Below are positions 38,301-42,418 of a DNA stretch of 64,000 nt, piece by piece. The first letter of the stretch is position 1, and every line of letters starts with the position of its first letter. The notes beneath the pieces were generated by a model. It ran no database searches. It worked only from the letters and a program-made list of their open reading frames with translations, and had not been told where the DNA came from. The stretch comes from Paragorgia papillata (lineage: Eukaryota > Cnidaria > Anthozoa > Scleralcyonacea > Coralliidae), in contig JAWNZC010000329.1 of NCBI GenBank assembly GCA_035771165.1, positions 140,001 through 204,000 of the forward strand, in the 5' to 3' direction. The translations under genes and the position numbers were made by a program.

Positions 38301-40456
38301 TAAGGCAGTCTAAAGCAGTCTAAAGCAGTCTAAAGCAGTCTAAAGCAGTCTAAAGCAGTCTAAAGCAGTCTAAAGCAGTCTAAAGCAGTCTAAAGCACTC
38401 TAAAGCACTCTAAAGCAGTCTAAAGCAGTCTAATTCACTCTGAAGCAGTCTAATTCACTCTAAAGCAGTCTAAAGCAGTCTAAAGCAGTCTAAAGCAGTC
38501 TAAAGCAGTCTAAAGCAGTCTAAAGCAGTCTAAAACAGTCTAAAGCAGTCTAAAGCAGTCTAAAGCAGTCTAAAGCAGTCTAAAGCAGTCTAAAGCAGTC
38601 TAAAGCAGTCTAAAGCAGTCTAAAGCAGTCTAAAGCAGTCTAAAGCAGTCTAAAGCAGTCTAAAGCAGTCTAAAGCAGTCTAAAGCAGTCTAATTCACTC
38701 TAAAGCAGTCTAAAGCAGTCTAAAGCAGTCTAAAGCAGTCTAAAGCAGTCTAATTCACTCTAAAGCAGTCTAAAGCAGTCTAAAGCAGTCTAAAGCAGTC
38801 TAATTCACTCTAAAGCAGTCTAAAGCACTCTAAAGCACGCTAAAGCAGTCTAAAGCGCTCTAAAGCAGTCTAATTCACTCTAAAGCAGTGTAATTCACTT
38901 TAAAAGCAGTCTAAAGCACCTCTGAGGATATGATATGTCAGGACCTTATAATAGGCATACATGAAGTACCTACCAAGAAACCTCCCAACAACCAGGAGTG
39001 GCCGTGTTGTAAAGAAGCCAAATAGGCTGGACTTATAAATCTTATAAACTATAAACAGAACAACATTCATAGTGTATAGAACATCAAGATTATATATTAC
39101 ATAATCAACATCTGTGCTTCAGGGAGGAGATGTCACATAATTCATTATAATTTATACATCATCCGGGACTTACGCCTTGACGTACATGTATATAAATACA
39201 TGTAAGAAAAAAGATGGAGGAACTTTTTGTATGGACTTTGTAGTAGATATTAAACTTCCTACTTTTACAACACTCGCCTTGCTTGAACATTACATTCTAC
39301 TTTAAGAAGCTAAAGCATTGCATACATTAGGTTCATTAGGTTTTAATTGTACTTGTGGTGTTAAAATGGTGTTATGAGATAACCAAGGTTAGCAGCTAAG
39401 GAACTGTGTGTGGTGAATGGGGAGAACCAGCATGGGAGTGCTCGAAACAAACAACTAGGTGCATTGGGCAGCAGAGTCATTACACCTTTAAACAGCTTGC
39501 TGGAAGGTTGGAGAAAACGTGCTCCAGACTGACCGGTTTTTATCAGTATAAATTAAAGATTTAATAATAATAAAAAAAAAGAAACATAACACAAAATTAC
39601 CCTGTTAGTTTACACATTGTCTGCCTGTCTGGCCAGTTTGAGTTATCTTAATTCTTAAATAGTTATAAAAAAGACTGACTTTCTATTTTCATTCTTTTCT
39701 CAACCAACTGACACAGCAACTAAGCCCTGAGAAAAAATGTGTGTCTCAAATTGGTCTAGCCAAAGAAAAAAAGCGAATTGTTTTAAACTTTATCCAATAT
39801 AGTGAGAATAATGCAACAATGTTCATAAAGAATACTCACCAGCTATTTCGGGACCAAACCTGCCAGCTATAGTTGTGGCTGTAATATCGCATCCTTCTCT
39901 GATCAAGTACTGCACCACATGAAATTGGTTAGCAAAGCATGCATCATGAAAAGGTGAGTAACCCTCTTTGTCTCGAGATTCCATGTCAGCGCCATGCTGC
40001 AGAAGATAGTCAACCACTGTTGTATGTCCTCCATAGCATGCACGATGAAGGGCAGTACTGCCATAATTGTTTGTAGAAGTGATATCACTTCCTTTAATAC
40101 GAAGTAGCTTCACAACTTCCAAATGACCCTCCGAACTGGCAAGATGAAGAGGAGAGCGACCGTCTTGGTCTTCACAATGAACATCGGCTCCGTTTTTAAT
40201 AAGATAATCAACTATATCGATGTGTTCTATAAAGAATGCAAAATAAAGGAATATTATTATGTTTTCGTTTACTGCTTTGACTTCTGATTTGTGATCAATC
40301 AATATTTGAGCATTTCTAGTTACCTCCAAAAGCTGCGTAGAGTAGAGGAGTTCCTTTCAAGTATCCTCCCTTTTCATCTATGTCTGTTCCACCATTAATG
40401 AACTCTTTCACTTTACTCAAGTTGCCACTACGTGCAGCCCGCCATAACTCCTCCAT
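5632..40456 (-). CDS. ANK-Roc-COR GTPase gene (spliced, ~35 kb)
   Basis: Gene model joined from exons on the minus strand: 40456-40324, 40226-39840, 25204-25139, 21450-21289, one or more of 12864-12802, 9522-9460 and 9083-9021, then 7929-5806 and 5765-5632. With one 63-nt exon the CDS is 3069 nt (1022 aa). The order is ankyrin repeats, a charged linker, a Roc GTPase, then COR. Roc-COR (ROCO) proteins are GTP-regulated signalling switches that dimerise through COR. Ankyrin repeats bind partners. No kinase domain is visible, unlike LRRK-type members. Every internal junction is phase 1 with GT/AG ends, which is the main support for one gene. The ATG at 40456 follows an upstream stop in the same frame. 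The roughly 14.6-kb intron between 39840 and 25204 holds an LTR element. Alternatively, the ankyrin exons and the Roc-COR exon belong to two neighbouring genes. Confidence 0.65.
5806..7929 (-). CDS. Roc-COR exon (GTPase plus COR domain)
   Basis: A 2124-nt open exon, phase 1 at both ends. The acceptor is TTGTATAG and the donor is AG/GTAAGC. After a helical lead-in (NVRIIEAAAEEAEKFG) comes the P-loop GQDRVGKTS, then G3 HDVAGQ about 165 residues later and G4 LTKPDK about 90 residues after that. The long spacing between P-loop and G3 is a Lys/Glu-rich insert of roughly 100 residues, unusual for a Ras-like fold. The downstream part has the COR-type sequence (DTRWLVKLF, then GVLKEHG and a region ending in several Cys). 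It should bind GTP; Roc domains cycle slowly and signal through COR dimers. The whole GTPase and COR sit in one exon, so it may descend from a retrocopied or intron-poor ancestor. The frame has no break over 708 codons. Confidence 0.92.
7930..8180. other. Intron sequence with short inverted repeat
   Basis: Intron between the Roc-COR exon and the nearest 63-nt exon. Positions about 8000-8120 contain an imperfect inverted repeat (acgagtggaagtttgg...cagacttttacgagtg). Nothing else is seen. Confidence 0.35.
8690..8740 (-). repeat. 5S rRNA-derived fragment (copy A)
   Basis: The minus strand reads like the inner-to-3' part of a 5S rRNA gene (gttaagcctgctc, then ggttagtactcggatgggtg). It continues into unrelated sequence (gttggttctctactgtgccg). 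It is far shorter than a 120-nt 5S gene and sits in a repeated block, so it is most likely the head or part of a 5S-derived SINE. Confidence 0.65.
8808..8876 (+). repeat. tRNA-like SINE promoter (copy A)
   Basis: It contains an A-box-like TGGCTCAGTCGG and a B-box GGTTCGATTCC at tRNA spacing. The arms do not pair into a complete cloverleaf with a 3' acceptor. It is read as a tRNA-derived SINE or tRNA relic that could recruit RNA polymerase III. Confidence 0.6.
9021..9083 (-). CDS. 63-nt acidic cassette exon, copy 1
   Basis: A T-rich acceptor (TTAATTTTTTAG) and a donor CAG/GTATTT bound 63 nt, phase 1 on both sides. It encodes about 21 residues rich in Ser, Glu and Asp (SEVQESDSEDV). It joins in phase to the ankyrin side and to the Roc-COR exon. 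The acidic Ser/Asp pattern looks like a casein-kinase-2-type linker (inference). It is the most diverged copy, having Cys and Gly where the others have Ser. Confidence 0.6.
9290..9560. repeat. Intronic segment, short copy B
   Basis: It repeats the end of copy A, from 'tagccagtctttctctaaat' through the 63-nt exon. It is then interrupted by an inserted inverted-repeat element and resumes at about 9850. Confidence 0.75.
9460..9522 (-). CDS. 63-nt acidic cassette exon, copy 2
   Basis: Same splice frame and length as copies 1 and 3: TTTTCTAG acceptor, CAG/GTATTT donor, phase 1 to phase 1. It encodes ISSSESDVQESDSKDVS. Splice sites and reading frame are intact, so it could be used alone, together with the other copies, or as an alternative to them. 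Confidence 0.65.
9565..9855. repeat. MITE-like inverted-repeat insertion
   Basis: It interrupts copy B between 'gagcttgaa' and its continuation. It contains a strong hairpin (aataaactcgcagttcgtg ... cacgaactgcgagtttatt) around a GC-rich loop 'acgaggcgaagccgagtg'. Related sequence recurs at 10100-10330 and, reversed, at 25270-25580, all sharing 'attcatgaggaaaa'-type ends. It appears non-coding. Confidence 0.65.
10100..10340. repeat. Fragment of the same MITE family
   Basis: It begins with 'aaaactcattaataattcatgagg', as at 25275, and continues into a related but truncated sequence. It ends in short tandem copies of 'aatgaacatacaattttata'. Confidence 0.5.
10342..11099. mobile_element. Non-autonomous relative of the 16.5-18.6 kb recombinase element
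   Basis: Its left part (atgatcgactcgg ... ttcttttgttctc, then repeated 'gggaaatttctaatttt') and right part (aatcactaatctcc, catggtattacttataat) match both ends of the tyrosine-recombinase element at 16.5-18.6 kb. It lacks the coding region and probably depended on an autonomous copy. It carries a nested 411-bp MITE. Confidence 0.7.
10654..11064. mobile_element. 411-bp MITE, PIF/Harbinger-like, nested
   Basis: Terminal inverted repeats GACCCCGTTTACACGATGCC at both ends, flanked by a 3-bp TTA duplication (10651-10653, 11065-11067). The matching empty site is seen at about 18550 in the autonomous relative (acatTTAatcac). A 3-bp TTA/TAA duplication is typical of PIF/Harbinger. It contains internal inverted 'ggcacaaaatga' copies and no transposase. 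Confidence 0.85.
12466..12512 (-). repeat. 5S rRNA-derived fragment (copy C)
   Basis: Same 5S-like piece as at 8690-8740, with small differences, on the minus strand within the duplicated block. Confidence 0.6.
12572..12641 (+). repeat. tRNA-like SINE promoter (copy C)
   Basis: TGGCTCAGTCGG and GGTTCGATTCC boxes as in copy A. It differs by a few bases (gtagagcattgg against gtaaaacattgg). It is not a full tRNA. Confidence 0.6.
12802..12864 (-). CDS. 63-nt acidic cassette exon, copy 3
   Basis: TTTTCTAG acceptor, CAG/GTATTT donor, phase 1 at both ends, encoding a Ser/Glu/Asp-rich 21-residue linker (FASEVEESDSKDVS). It is the copy nearest the ankyrin exons in transcription order. Confidence 0.65.
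12911..14980. other. Intron sequence; promoter-like patch near 13.4-13.75 kb
   Basis: Repeated 'tctcgcgcttagtttt' units lie at 13455-13515. Plus-strand 'aaacaatggcgatt' (13607) and 'aaacatggcggactt' (13722) resemble YY1-type initiator motifs, and 'aaaag/gtaact' at 13627 resembles a donor. This could be a dead or cryptic promoter. No recognisable protein is encoded. Confidence 0.3.
14880..15620. repeat. Duplicated intronic segment, copy 1
   Basis: It matches sequence around 16.4-16.5 kb plus 18.6-18.7 and 19.7-20.35 kb (caagcgctc/caagcactc ... ggaaagcttgtcgtt ... attacg.gatgctg). The second copy is interrupted by the recombinase element and the MULE-like element, so this copy shows the empty sites of both. 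Confidence 0.7.
15621..16494. other. Intron sequence, no gene seen
   Basis: Partly repeats the duplicated segment (for example 'aaacatctcggcccagcg'). No supported coding sequence. Confidence 0.35.
16813..17293 (-). CDS. Tyrosine recombinase, exon 2 (catalytic C-terminus)
   Basis: The acceptor TTTTTTTGTAG precedes 'cccagaacacgc', and the exon ends at a stop at 16813. It carries the C-terminal active-site motifs of the tyrosine-recombinase fold: NHSGR (H-x-x-R), SGHKS (catalytic His) and VRTYQR (nucleophile Tyr). After the catalytic part is a tail ending in repeated Asn/Ile (VSINININK). Spliced after exon 1 (17518), a Cys codon is rebuilt at the junction and the sequence continues smoothly into PEHALEGPFYLKG. 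DUF3504-family recombinases would cut and rejoin the element's ends. All expected catalytic residues are present, so this copy may still be functional. Confidence 0.88.
17518..18386 (-). CDS. Tyrosine recombinase, exon 1 (N-terminal and core)
   Basis: An open frame of about 290 codons up to the donor ATG/GTATGT at 17518/17517. It holds an N-terminal helical core-binding-like region (WSRNVYRQWAEARNKEF) and the first catalytic arginine in LFALRGGKEQ. The start is unsure: the frame opens at a TTG near 18386, and the first ATG codons are at about 18353 and 18341. An upstream exon ending near the 'ttgtaag' at 18395 is possible. A nuclear basic stretch (GLKRRRQEVK) precedes the donor. The frame is intact, unlike the relative at 3.8-4.8 kb. 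Confidence 0.82.
18425..18597. repeat. Terminal hairpin of recombinase element
   Basis: A nearly perfect inverted repeat: 'taataccatgatat...gggaaattagtgattaaatgtccc' on one side and its reverse on the other, around a 'ccctcgggcttcgccctcggg' type loop. The same hairpin ends the truncated relative at 10.5-11.1 kb. Confidence 0.85.
18699..19712. mobile_element. 1014-bp MULE-like foldback element
   Basis: Inverted ends begin GAGATAGTCTAATTGGCGCG, with arms of roughly 300 bp that include a G-rich 'cgagtcgcgagtaaatgg' repeat. It is flanked by a 9-bp duplication GTTAAAAGG (18690-18698, 19713-19721). The empty target is present once in the duplicated segment at 15045-15053. A 9-bp duplication and long inverted ends are typical of Mutator-like elements. 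No transposase is seen, so it is non-autonomous. Confidence 0.85.
19722..20345. repeat. Duplicated intronic segment, copy 2 (right part)
   Basis: Continuation of the 14.88-15.62 kb segment after the MULE-like insertion. It ends near a CA-repeat that replaces 'acattcgtacacacaac' of the other copy. Confidence 0.7.
20276..20326. repeat. (CA)n microsatellite
   Basis: About 50 bp of perfect CA repeat. On the minus strand it yields a spurious poly-Cys-Val frame. Confidence 0.95.
20350..21288. other. Intron sequence, no gene seen
   Basis: Open frames of up to about 80 codons on the minus strand (20740-20985) have no recognised motifs or good splice pairs. Confidence 0.35.
21289..21450 (-). CDS. 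ANK-Roc-COR linker exon, 162 nt
   Basis: The acceptor TTTTTTTGTAG and donor G/GTAAGT bound 162 nt, phase 1 at both ends, with no stop. It encodes about 54 residues, helical and charged: LEAQAEALFKQLAEF, then CSWDKVLNKC and ADFVRKKIGKIQER. The end resembles the end of the 66-nt exon at 25.2 kb (YIRTKLQERQ), as if the two exons are related. It probably extends the ankyrin-type solenoid or forms a helical linker before Roc. Its place in this gene is inferred from strand, position and phase. Confidence 0.6.
21451..22900. other. Intron sequence, no clear gene
   Basis: A minus-strand stretch at 21600-21735 ends at a donor-like CGTG/GTATGT, but its frame does not fit phase 1. The rest shows no motifs. 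Two related lines 'acttcacgatatttacaaag' (22188) and 'acttcacaaaatttacaaag' (22379) mark a weak direct repeat. Confidence 0.3.
22903..23342. mobile_element. Inverted-repeat element with tRNA-like core
   Basis: Ends are inverted copies of about 50 bp (gggtaattttggtgaagga, then cgagtgtagaatatatac, and the reverse). Inside is a tRNA-like box pair at 22955-23011 and sequence such as 'aatcaaacgagaacgcaag', itself repeated in reverse near 23265. It looks like a SINE caught within, or forming, a foldback. Confidence 0.65.
22955..23011 (+). repeat. tRNA-like SINE promoter
   Basis: TCAGTGGTCAGAGCACTGC (A-box region) and GGTTCAATTCC (B box) at tRNA-like spacing. There is no complete cloverleaf or acceptor end. 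Confidence 0.55.
23715..23775. repeat. Short palindrome
   Basis: 'atcaagttaattgccccgg' is followed after an AT core by its near-perfect reverse. It forms a 55-60 nt hairpin. Confidence 0.7.
23860..24300. repeat. Diverged copy of intronic block at 9.85-10.1 and 11.15-11.33 kb
   Basis: Shares 'aaattgtctggcgttagcaagagta', the 'cgtctctgac..cacgg' line and 'gacaacgcgacgtaacga' with those blocks. It suggests an older duplication within this intron. Confidence 0.65.
24301..25138. other. Intron sequence, no gene seen
   Basis: No open frames with motifs and no strong repeats. Confidence 0.35.
25139..25204 (-). CDS. ANK-Roc-COR linker exon, 66 nt
   Basis: The acceptor TTGTGCTTTTTAG and donor AAG/GTAATA bound 66 nt, phase 1 at both ends. 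It encodes about 22 residues (GRGGEDCDVAQYIRTKLQER). DCDVAQYI fits the end of an ankyrin-like helix pair, so it may extend the repeat block. It lies between the ankyrin exons and the 162-nt exon in the right order. It is short, so chance cannot be excluded. Confidence 0.5.
25270..25582. repeat. MITE, same family as 9.56-9.86 kb (reversed)
   Basis: Starts 'aaaactcattaataattcatgagg'. It ends in a hairpin (ccgttctgtatcgggatac ... gtataccccgatacagaacgg) with the loop 'actcggcttcgcctcgtgt', the reverse of the loop at 9.6 kb. Confidence 0.7.
25607..27584. mobile_element. 2-kb foldback element with purine-rich tandem arrays
   Basis: Long inverted arms start GTTAGTAGTAT at the left and end with its reverse at 27584. 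They include 'ccatgacgtcac', 'cttagcaa' and a line 'ggtattcaggagatgtaggg' in both arms. The inner ends of the arms are tandem repeats: 'cttatcttcccc' at 26320-26510 and, inverted, 'gataaggggaagataagagg' at 26715-27150. The middle is made of diverged 'gattgaatcc' words. No transposase is seen. The left arm carries a nested 310-bp MITE. I found no convincing target duplication. Confidence 0.8.
25778..26087. mobile_element. 310-bp MITE with CATAG ends, 7-bp duplication
   Basis: Inverted ends CATAGTTAATAGAACATATA, flanked by a 7-bp duplication GTTAACC (25771-25777, 26088-26094). The other foldback arm near 27390-27405 shows the uninterrupted site. The start CATAG and 7-bp duplication match the 4.7-kb element at 43-47.7 kb. 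Confidence 0.85.
27630..28480 (-). pseudogene. Penelope-like element remnant (RT end plus GIY-YIG)
   Basis: The minus strand carries, in several frames, pieces of the Penelope polyprotein: DLIVKRTDHGKLGF, a region with RRAQ-like 'FLRAQGIPSSSDLREM', a 'KTLGHIFAKTEDRIAKE'-like line, and the GIY-YIG endonuclease tail LKEHQKAVFF...KKENSAL. The 3' end near 27660 has the 'ttgatgaagacaatcgaag' type line typical of these elements. Frame changes and stops break it throughout. It is a dead copy of a retroelement that normally encodes reverse transcriptase and endonuclease. Confidence 0.8.
28500..29162. other. Intron sequence; possible hAT-type end
   Basis: On the minus strand, 29010 leftward reads CAGGGTTTCTCAAGC then 'ttttttagccacg', like the terminal sequence of some hAT elements. 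The partner end was not found. Nothing else is recognised. Confidence 0.3.
29168..29301 (+). repeat. 5' LTR (134 bp)
   Basis: Starts TGTCAGATAATTC and ends TTTTACA. It matches 39131-39269 with small differences. It is short for a Ty3-type LTR. Confidence 0.92.
29302..29319 (+). promoter_or_regulatory. Primer-binding-site-like sequence
   Basis: TGGTGTCAGGTGTGGA directly abuts the LTR end, as expected for a tRNA primer site. The tRNA was not identified. Confidence 0.6.
29436..30200 (+). pseudogene. Gag remnant with zinc knuckles
   Basis: A capsid-like region (WKQRCELLF, then the FNTWDL and LEEFIAKLRILVKEANYP stretches of Ty3-type Gag) is split over two frames near 29560, probably by an extra A in an A-rich run. 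It is followed by a CCHC knuckle (CRNCGWGPHSREQC) and a second, damaged knuckle (GHLAKVC). Gag would package the element RNA. Stops at 29976 and near 30150 break it. Confidence 0.8.
30201..33438 (+). pseudogene. Pol remnant: protease, RT, RNase H, integrase
   Basis: Visible in order: a protease-like DSDADTNIIP (usual DSG changed), RT lines VRTIDDVIPK and FSISDARSGFWQVEL, the catalytic box as GIADDTFIYG, RNase H ETDHKPLESI, the integrase HHCC zinc region (HYGHMG ... CAAC) and the first catalytic Asp in GTDLF. At least six stops or frame changes interrupt it. The family would reverse-transcribe and integrate the element. This copy cannot. The frame is cut near 33400 by the inverted minisatellite structure, and a short C-terminal tail resumes at 38973. 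Confidence 0.9.
33452..34998 (+). repeat. 10-bp minisatellite array, left arm
   Basis: About 155 units of TGCTTTAGAC, with variants TGCTTTAGAG, TGAATTAGAC and TGGATTAGAG. A run of about 20 pure TGCTTTAGAG units lies at 34710-34905. TAG in every unit puts a stop in all frames. Confidence 0.98.
34999..36737. other. Loop between inverted minisatellite arms
   Basis: A 103-codon plus-strand frame (35029-35340) has no recognised motif. At 35600-35690 there is an inverted repeat (atgacgtcatagactcaa ... ttgagtctatgacgtca) around 'acaacaatga' copies. A TATA-rich stretch follows at about 35815. No transposase was found. Confidence 0.45.
36738..38916 (-). repeat. 10-bp minisatellite array, right arm (inverted)
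   Basis: About 218 units of the same 10-bp repeat, reverse orientation (CTAAAGCAGT), with the same variant classes (CTAATTCACT, CTAAAGCACT). It is longer than the left arm and has its own variant order. Confidence 0.98.
38973..39038 (+). pseudogene. C-terminal tail of pol, cut off
   Basis: A short frame ending SGRVVKKPNRLDL and then TAA, the kind of basic tail seen at the end of Ty3-type polyproteins. It lies downstream of the foldback-like insertion, which separates it from the rest of pol. Confidence 0.65.
39131..39269 (+). repeat. 3' LTR (139 bp)
   Basis: Follows the purine tract. It matches the 5' LTR apart from substitutions and a small insertion (acatgtatat). It ends ACA next to the ACACT duplication. 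Confidence 0.92.
39275..39839. other. Intron sequence, no gene seen
   Basis: Right flank of the LTR element up to the ankyrin exon. No motifs. Confidence 0.4.
39840..40226 (-). CDS. ANK-Roc-COR exon 2: ankyrin repeats
   Basis: 387 nt, phase 1 at both ends. The acceptor is TTTGCATTCTTTATAG and the donor is G/GTGAGT, both good. It encodes about four ankyrin repeats with the usual signatures: DGRSPLHLASSEGHLEVVKLL, GSTALHRACYGGHTTVVDYLL and GYSPFHDACFANQFHVVQYL. Ankyrin repeats form a protein-binding solenoid. After the last repeat the exon ends in AGRFGPEIA. If the donor is ignored, the frame stops 4 codons later, so splicing is expected. Confidence 0.92.
40324..40456 (-). CDS. ANK-Roc-COR exon 1
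   Basis: Starts at ATG (40456-40454) with an A at -3 and ends at donor GGAG/GTAACT, phase 1. It encodes MEELWRAARSGNLSKVKEF then GTPLLYAAFG, the typical first cap of an ankyrin block. The same frame is open further upstream but has no ATG before a TAA at about 40566. Confidence 0.82.
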
Positions 40457-40529
40457 TCTGCGAATGGCTTTTTCCTTTCGGGAAAGCACTAAAGGCCATA
40501 CCACAGAATAAATATTGAGCAGAAGGCCC

Positions 40530-40680
40530 ACTCTCGTCGGAACCTTTGAAGTTTATGTCCTCGCGCAGGTCGCCTCGCGCATGTTGGCCGCCATGTTGAA
40601 AGCAGGGCGCTATAGGACGGTGAAACGAGAGCGCGCGCGCTGATCGATGTGTGATGCGTAAGAAGACTGGCACGAGCGTG
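40530..40680 (-). promoter_or_regulatory. Promoter/5' UTR region of ANK-Roc-COR
   Basis: Contains CAACATGGCGGC (40585-40600 area), a YY1-type initiator motif, and GC-rich 'gcgcgcgcgc'. The ATG within the YY1 motif opens a 13-codon upstream frame that stops before the main ATG. Pieces of this region recur at 47.83-47.92 kb and 56.44-56.53 kb. Confidence 0.5.
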
Positions 40681-40699
40681 CTTTTGATGAAAATTCGAG

Positions 40700-42418
40700 T
40701 CGAAGCGTGGTTTTGTGTACCGTTTGTTATTGCTGTTTAATCTTTGAACTATGTAATTTTAGAAGAACATTTTAAGAGGTACATATGAAGTGCTATTTCG
40801 TTTAACGTATGAAGGCTTTTTTTGCTTAAAAAGTTCCTTTATAAATGTGTGATTATGGATAACGACCAGATCATTTGATGACTTCCATGGAGGGACAATT
40901 TCACCACCAGATCATAGCATGTTAACTGCTTGTCCGCGGTAAGATTTTCAGGTATGTTAAAGAGAATAATAGTATGATTAACTCTTAAAATTTACATAAG
41001 AATCGGAGTTGATGGATTTTAGATGGAGTGATAAAAATGTATGCATATATTTAGCTTAACTCTTGCCTATTTAATCGCTAAGTAGTAGGAAGAAAAGCAA
41101 ATACAACTTATGATTTCAGTCTGTTTCGATTCTTGATAGGTATATGAATGACTTTATGACGTTTCCTAAGCACTAGATAGGAATAACTGCAAACTGCAAA
41201 CTATTTTTACTCTCAGACTGATTTATGAAAATACGACTTCATGAAGGGTATAGCCGGCGCTTCCTGTGTTAAAAAGCTGTCCGCAGCTCGCGAATTTGTT
41301 ATCAGATAGCTGGGATGATTCCCTGTAAACTTTCACTTAAAAACTTCAAATTTGAGTTGATGGTTTCATTATATTCCTTTGACAAGATACCCTACCTAAA
41401 ATTCGATCGGTTTGTGTTCTATCGAACATTGCCGGAAGACTGATATAAACGTGAGCATACAAAGATCTCTCAGATTTTATATGGCGTATTAAAGTAAGGT
41501 CATATATTTTTTCACTTTTTATATTTGAGAGTGAGTAAACAATACTTTTTAAAAGAAAAATATGTGATAACGTTTGGTAAGAGACAAGTCTCTTTTTAAG
41601 CTTATTAAAGTTAATACAGTTTTTCAGTCGGTATTAAAAACTCCTGAAGAAATTGTTTTCTACTCATCAACTAGCAGGATTAATAATTCTTTAAAGGACA
41701 CACTATCAATTCATAATTGTATTTAATACCAGATGGCATGTTTTCAGAGGCGGTAGCTCAGAACTTTCAATTTAGATTGCAATCTTATACTACCAACAAT
41801 TCATAAGAATCAATTGTACTTGCCCATGAAATTTAACAAAGTTTTGAAATTTAACAAAAAATAACAAAGTTGTAAAAGGCCCAATGGCACCAATGAAGCC
41901 ACACCAGAGCCACCATGACAGTGACAAACCATTAGTAACCCAATGCAATGTAGTGATCAATTCTTTAACTTCACTTGTTGATTATTATAGAACTGAATTT
42001 ATCGTTCAACAGTTCAGATAATGTATTCTTTTGCTTCATTTCATTAAACATGGGCCCCTTTTGACCATGGGCCCCTGGTTAACAACCAGGCTGACCTCCC
42101 TTCTCGTCAGGCATGTTACCTACAGCTACAGCTGGTCTGTAATCTGAAAGTAATGATATGCATTGATGGAGAACCTGTGGCATTTGTTGAATCTATACCA
42201 ACCAATCTTCAACAGAAAATGATTACATCTACAAACTGTATAACATGTTAATTCAAGGTGCTGTATGTTGCAAACTGTGTCTGCAGACAAATCATCACAT
42301 GTATGACAATTGATCAAATCGTAAAGCCCAGAAATGAGTACCACTTCTAAGCATACTCGATATGATTATATGCCTTATTGTCTCTTTATCAGTGTCATCT
42401 TGGTAAGTGGTTGAGTAT
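40700..42418. other. Intergenic, no gene seen
   Basis: Upstream of the ANK-Roc-COR promoter. No supported frames. 'tgggcccc' words near 42050-42080 form a short direct repeat. Confidence 0.4.

Larger units (their letters stand above)
33404..38965. mobile_element. Foldback-like element with inverted 10-bp minisatellite arms
   Basis: The outer 45 bp at each side are inverted copies (ttcatgtatgcctattgtaa ... reversed at 38930-38965). Inward of these, the arms are long arrays of a 10-bp unit in opposite orientation. A 1.7-kb unique centre has no recognised gene. The structure interrupts pol of the LTR element, so it arrived later. The layout (inverted arms made of short tandem units plus a loop) matches what is known of Drosophila FB elements. 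I could not define a clean target duplication. Confidence 0.75.
29168..39269 (+). mobile_element. Ty3-type LTR retrotransposon, 10.1 kb, split by foldback
   Basis: Complete in outline. The 5' LTR is 29168-29301 and the 3' LTR is 39131-39269. Both start TGTCA, end ACA, and are flanked by a 5-bp duplication ACACT (29163-29167, 39270-39274). A TGG-starting primer-binding-like site follows the 5' LTR, and a purine tract (agggaggaga) precedes the 3' LTR. Gag and pol remnants lie between. Gene order protease, RT, RNase H, integrase indicates Ty3/gypsy. The coding region has many stops and frameshifts, so it is inactive. A 5.5-kb inverted minisatellite structure separates the main pol part from its C-terminal tail. 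It sits in the largest intron of the ANK-Roc-COR gene, on the opposite strand. Confidence 0.92.

Noticed and set aside
33452..38916. CRISPR-like array
   Set aside because: Units are contiguous 10-bp repeats with no spacers, in an intron of a eukaryotic gene.
40428..40673. 81-codon minus-strand frame over the promoter
   Set aside because: Different frame from the ankyrin exon. GC-rich 5' region with no motif.
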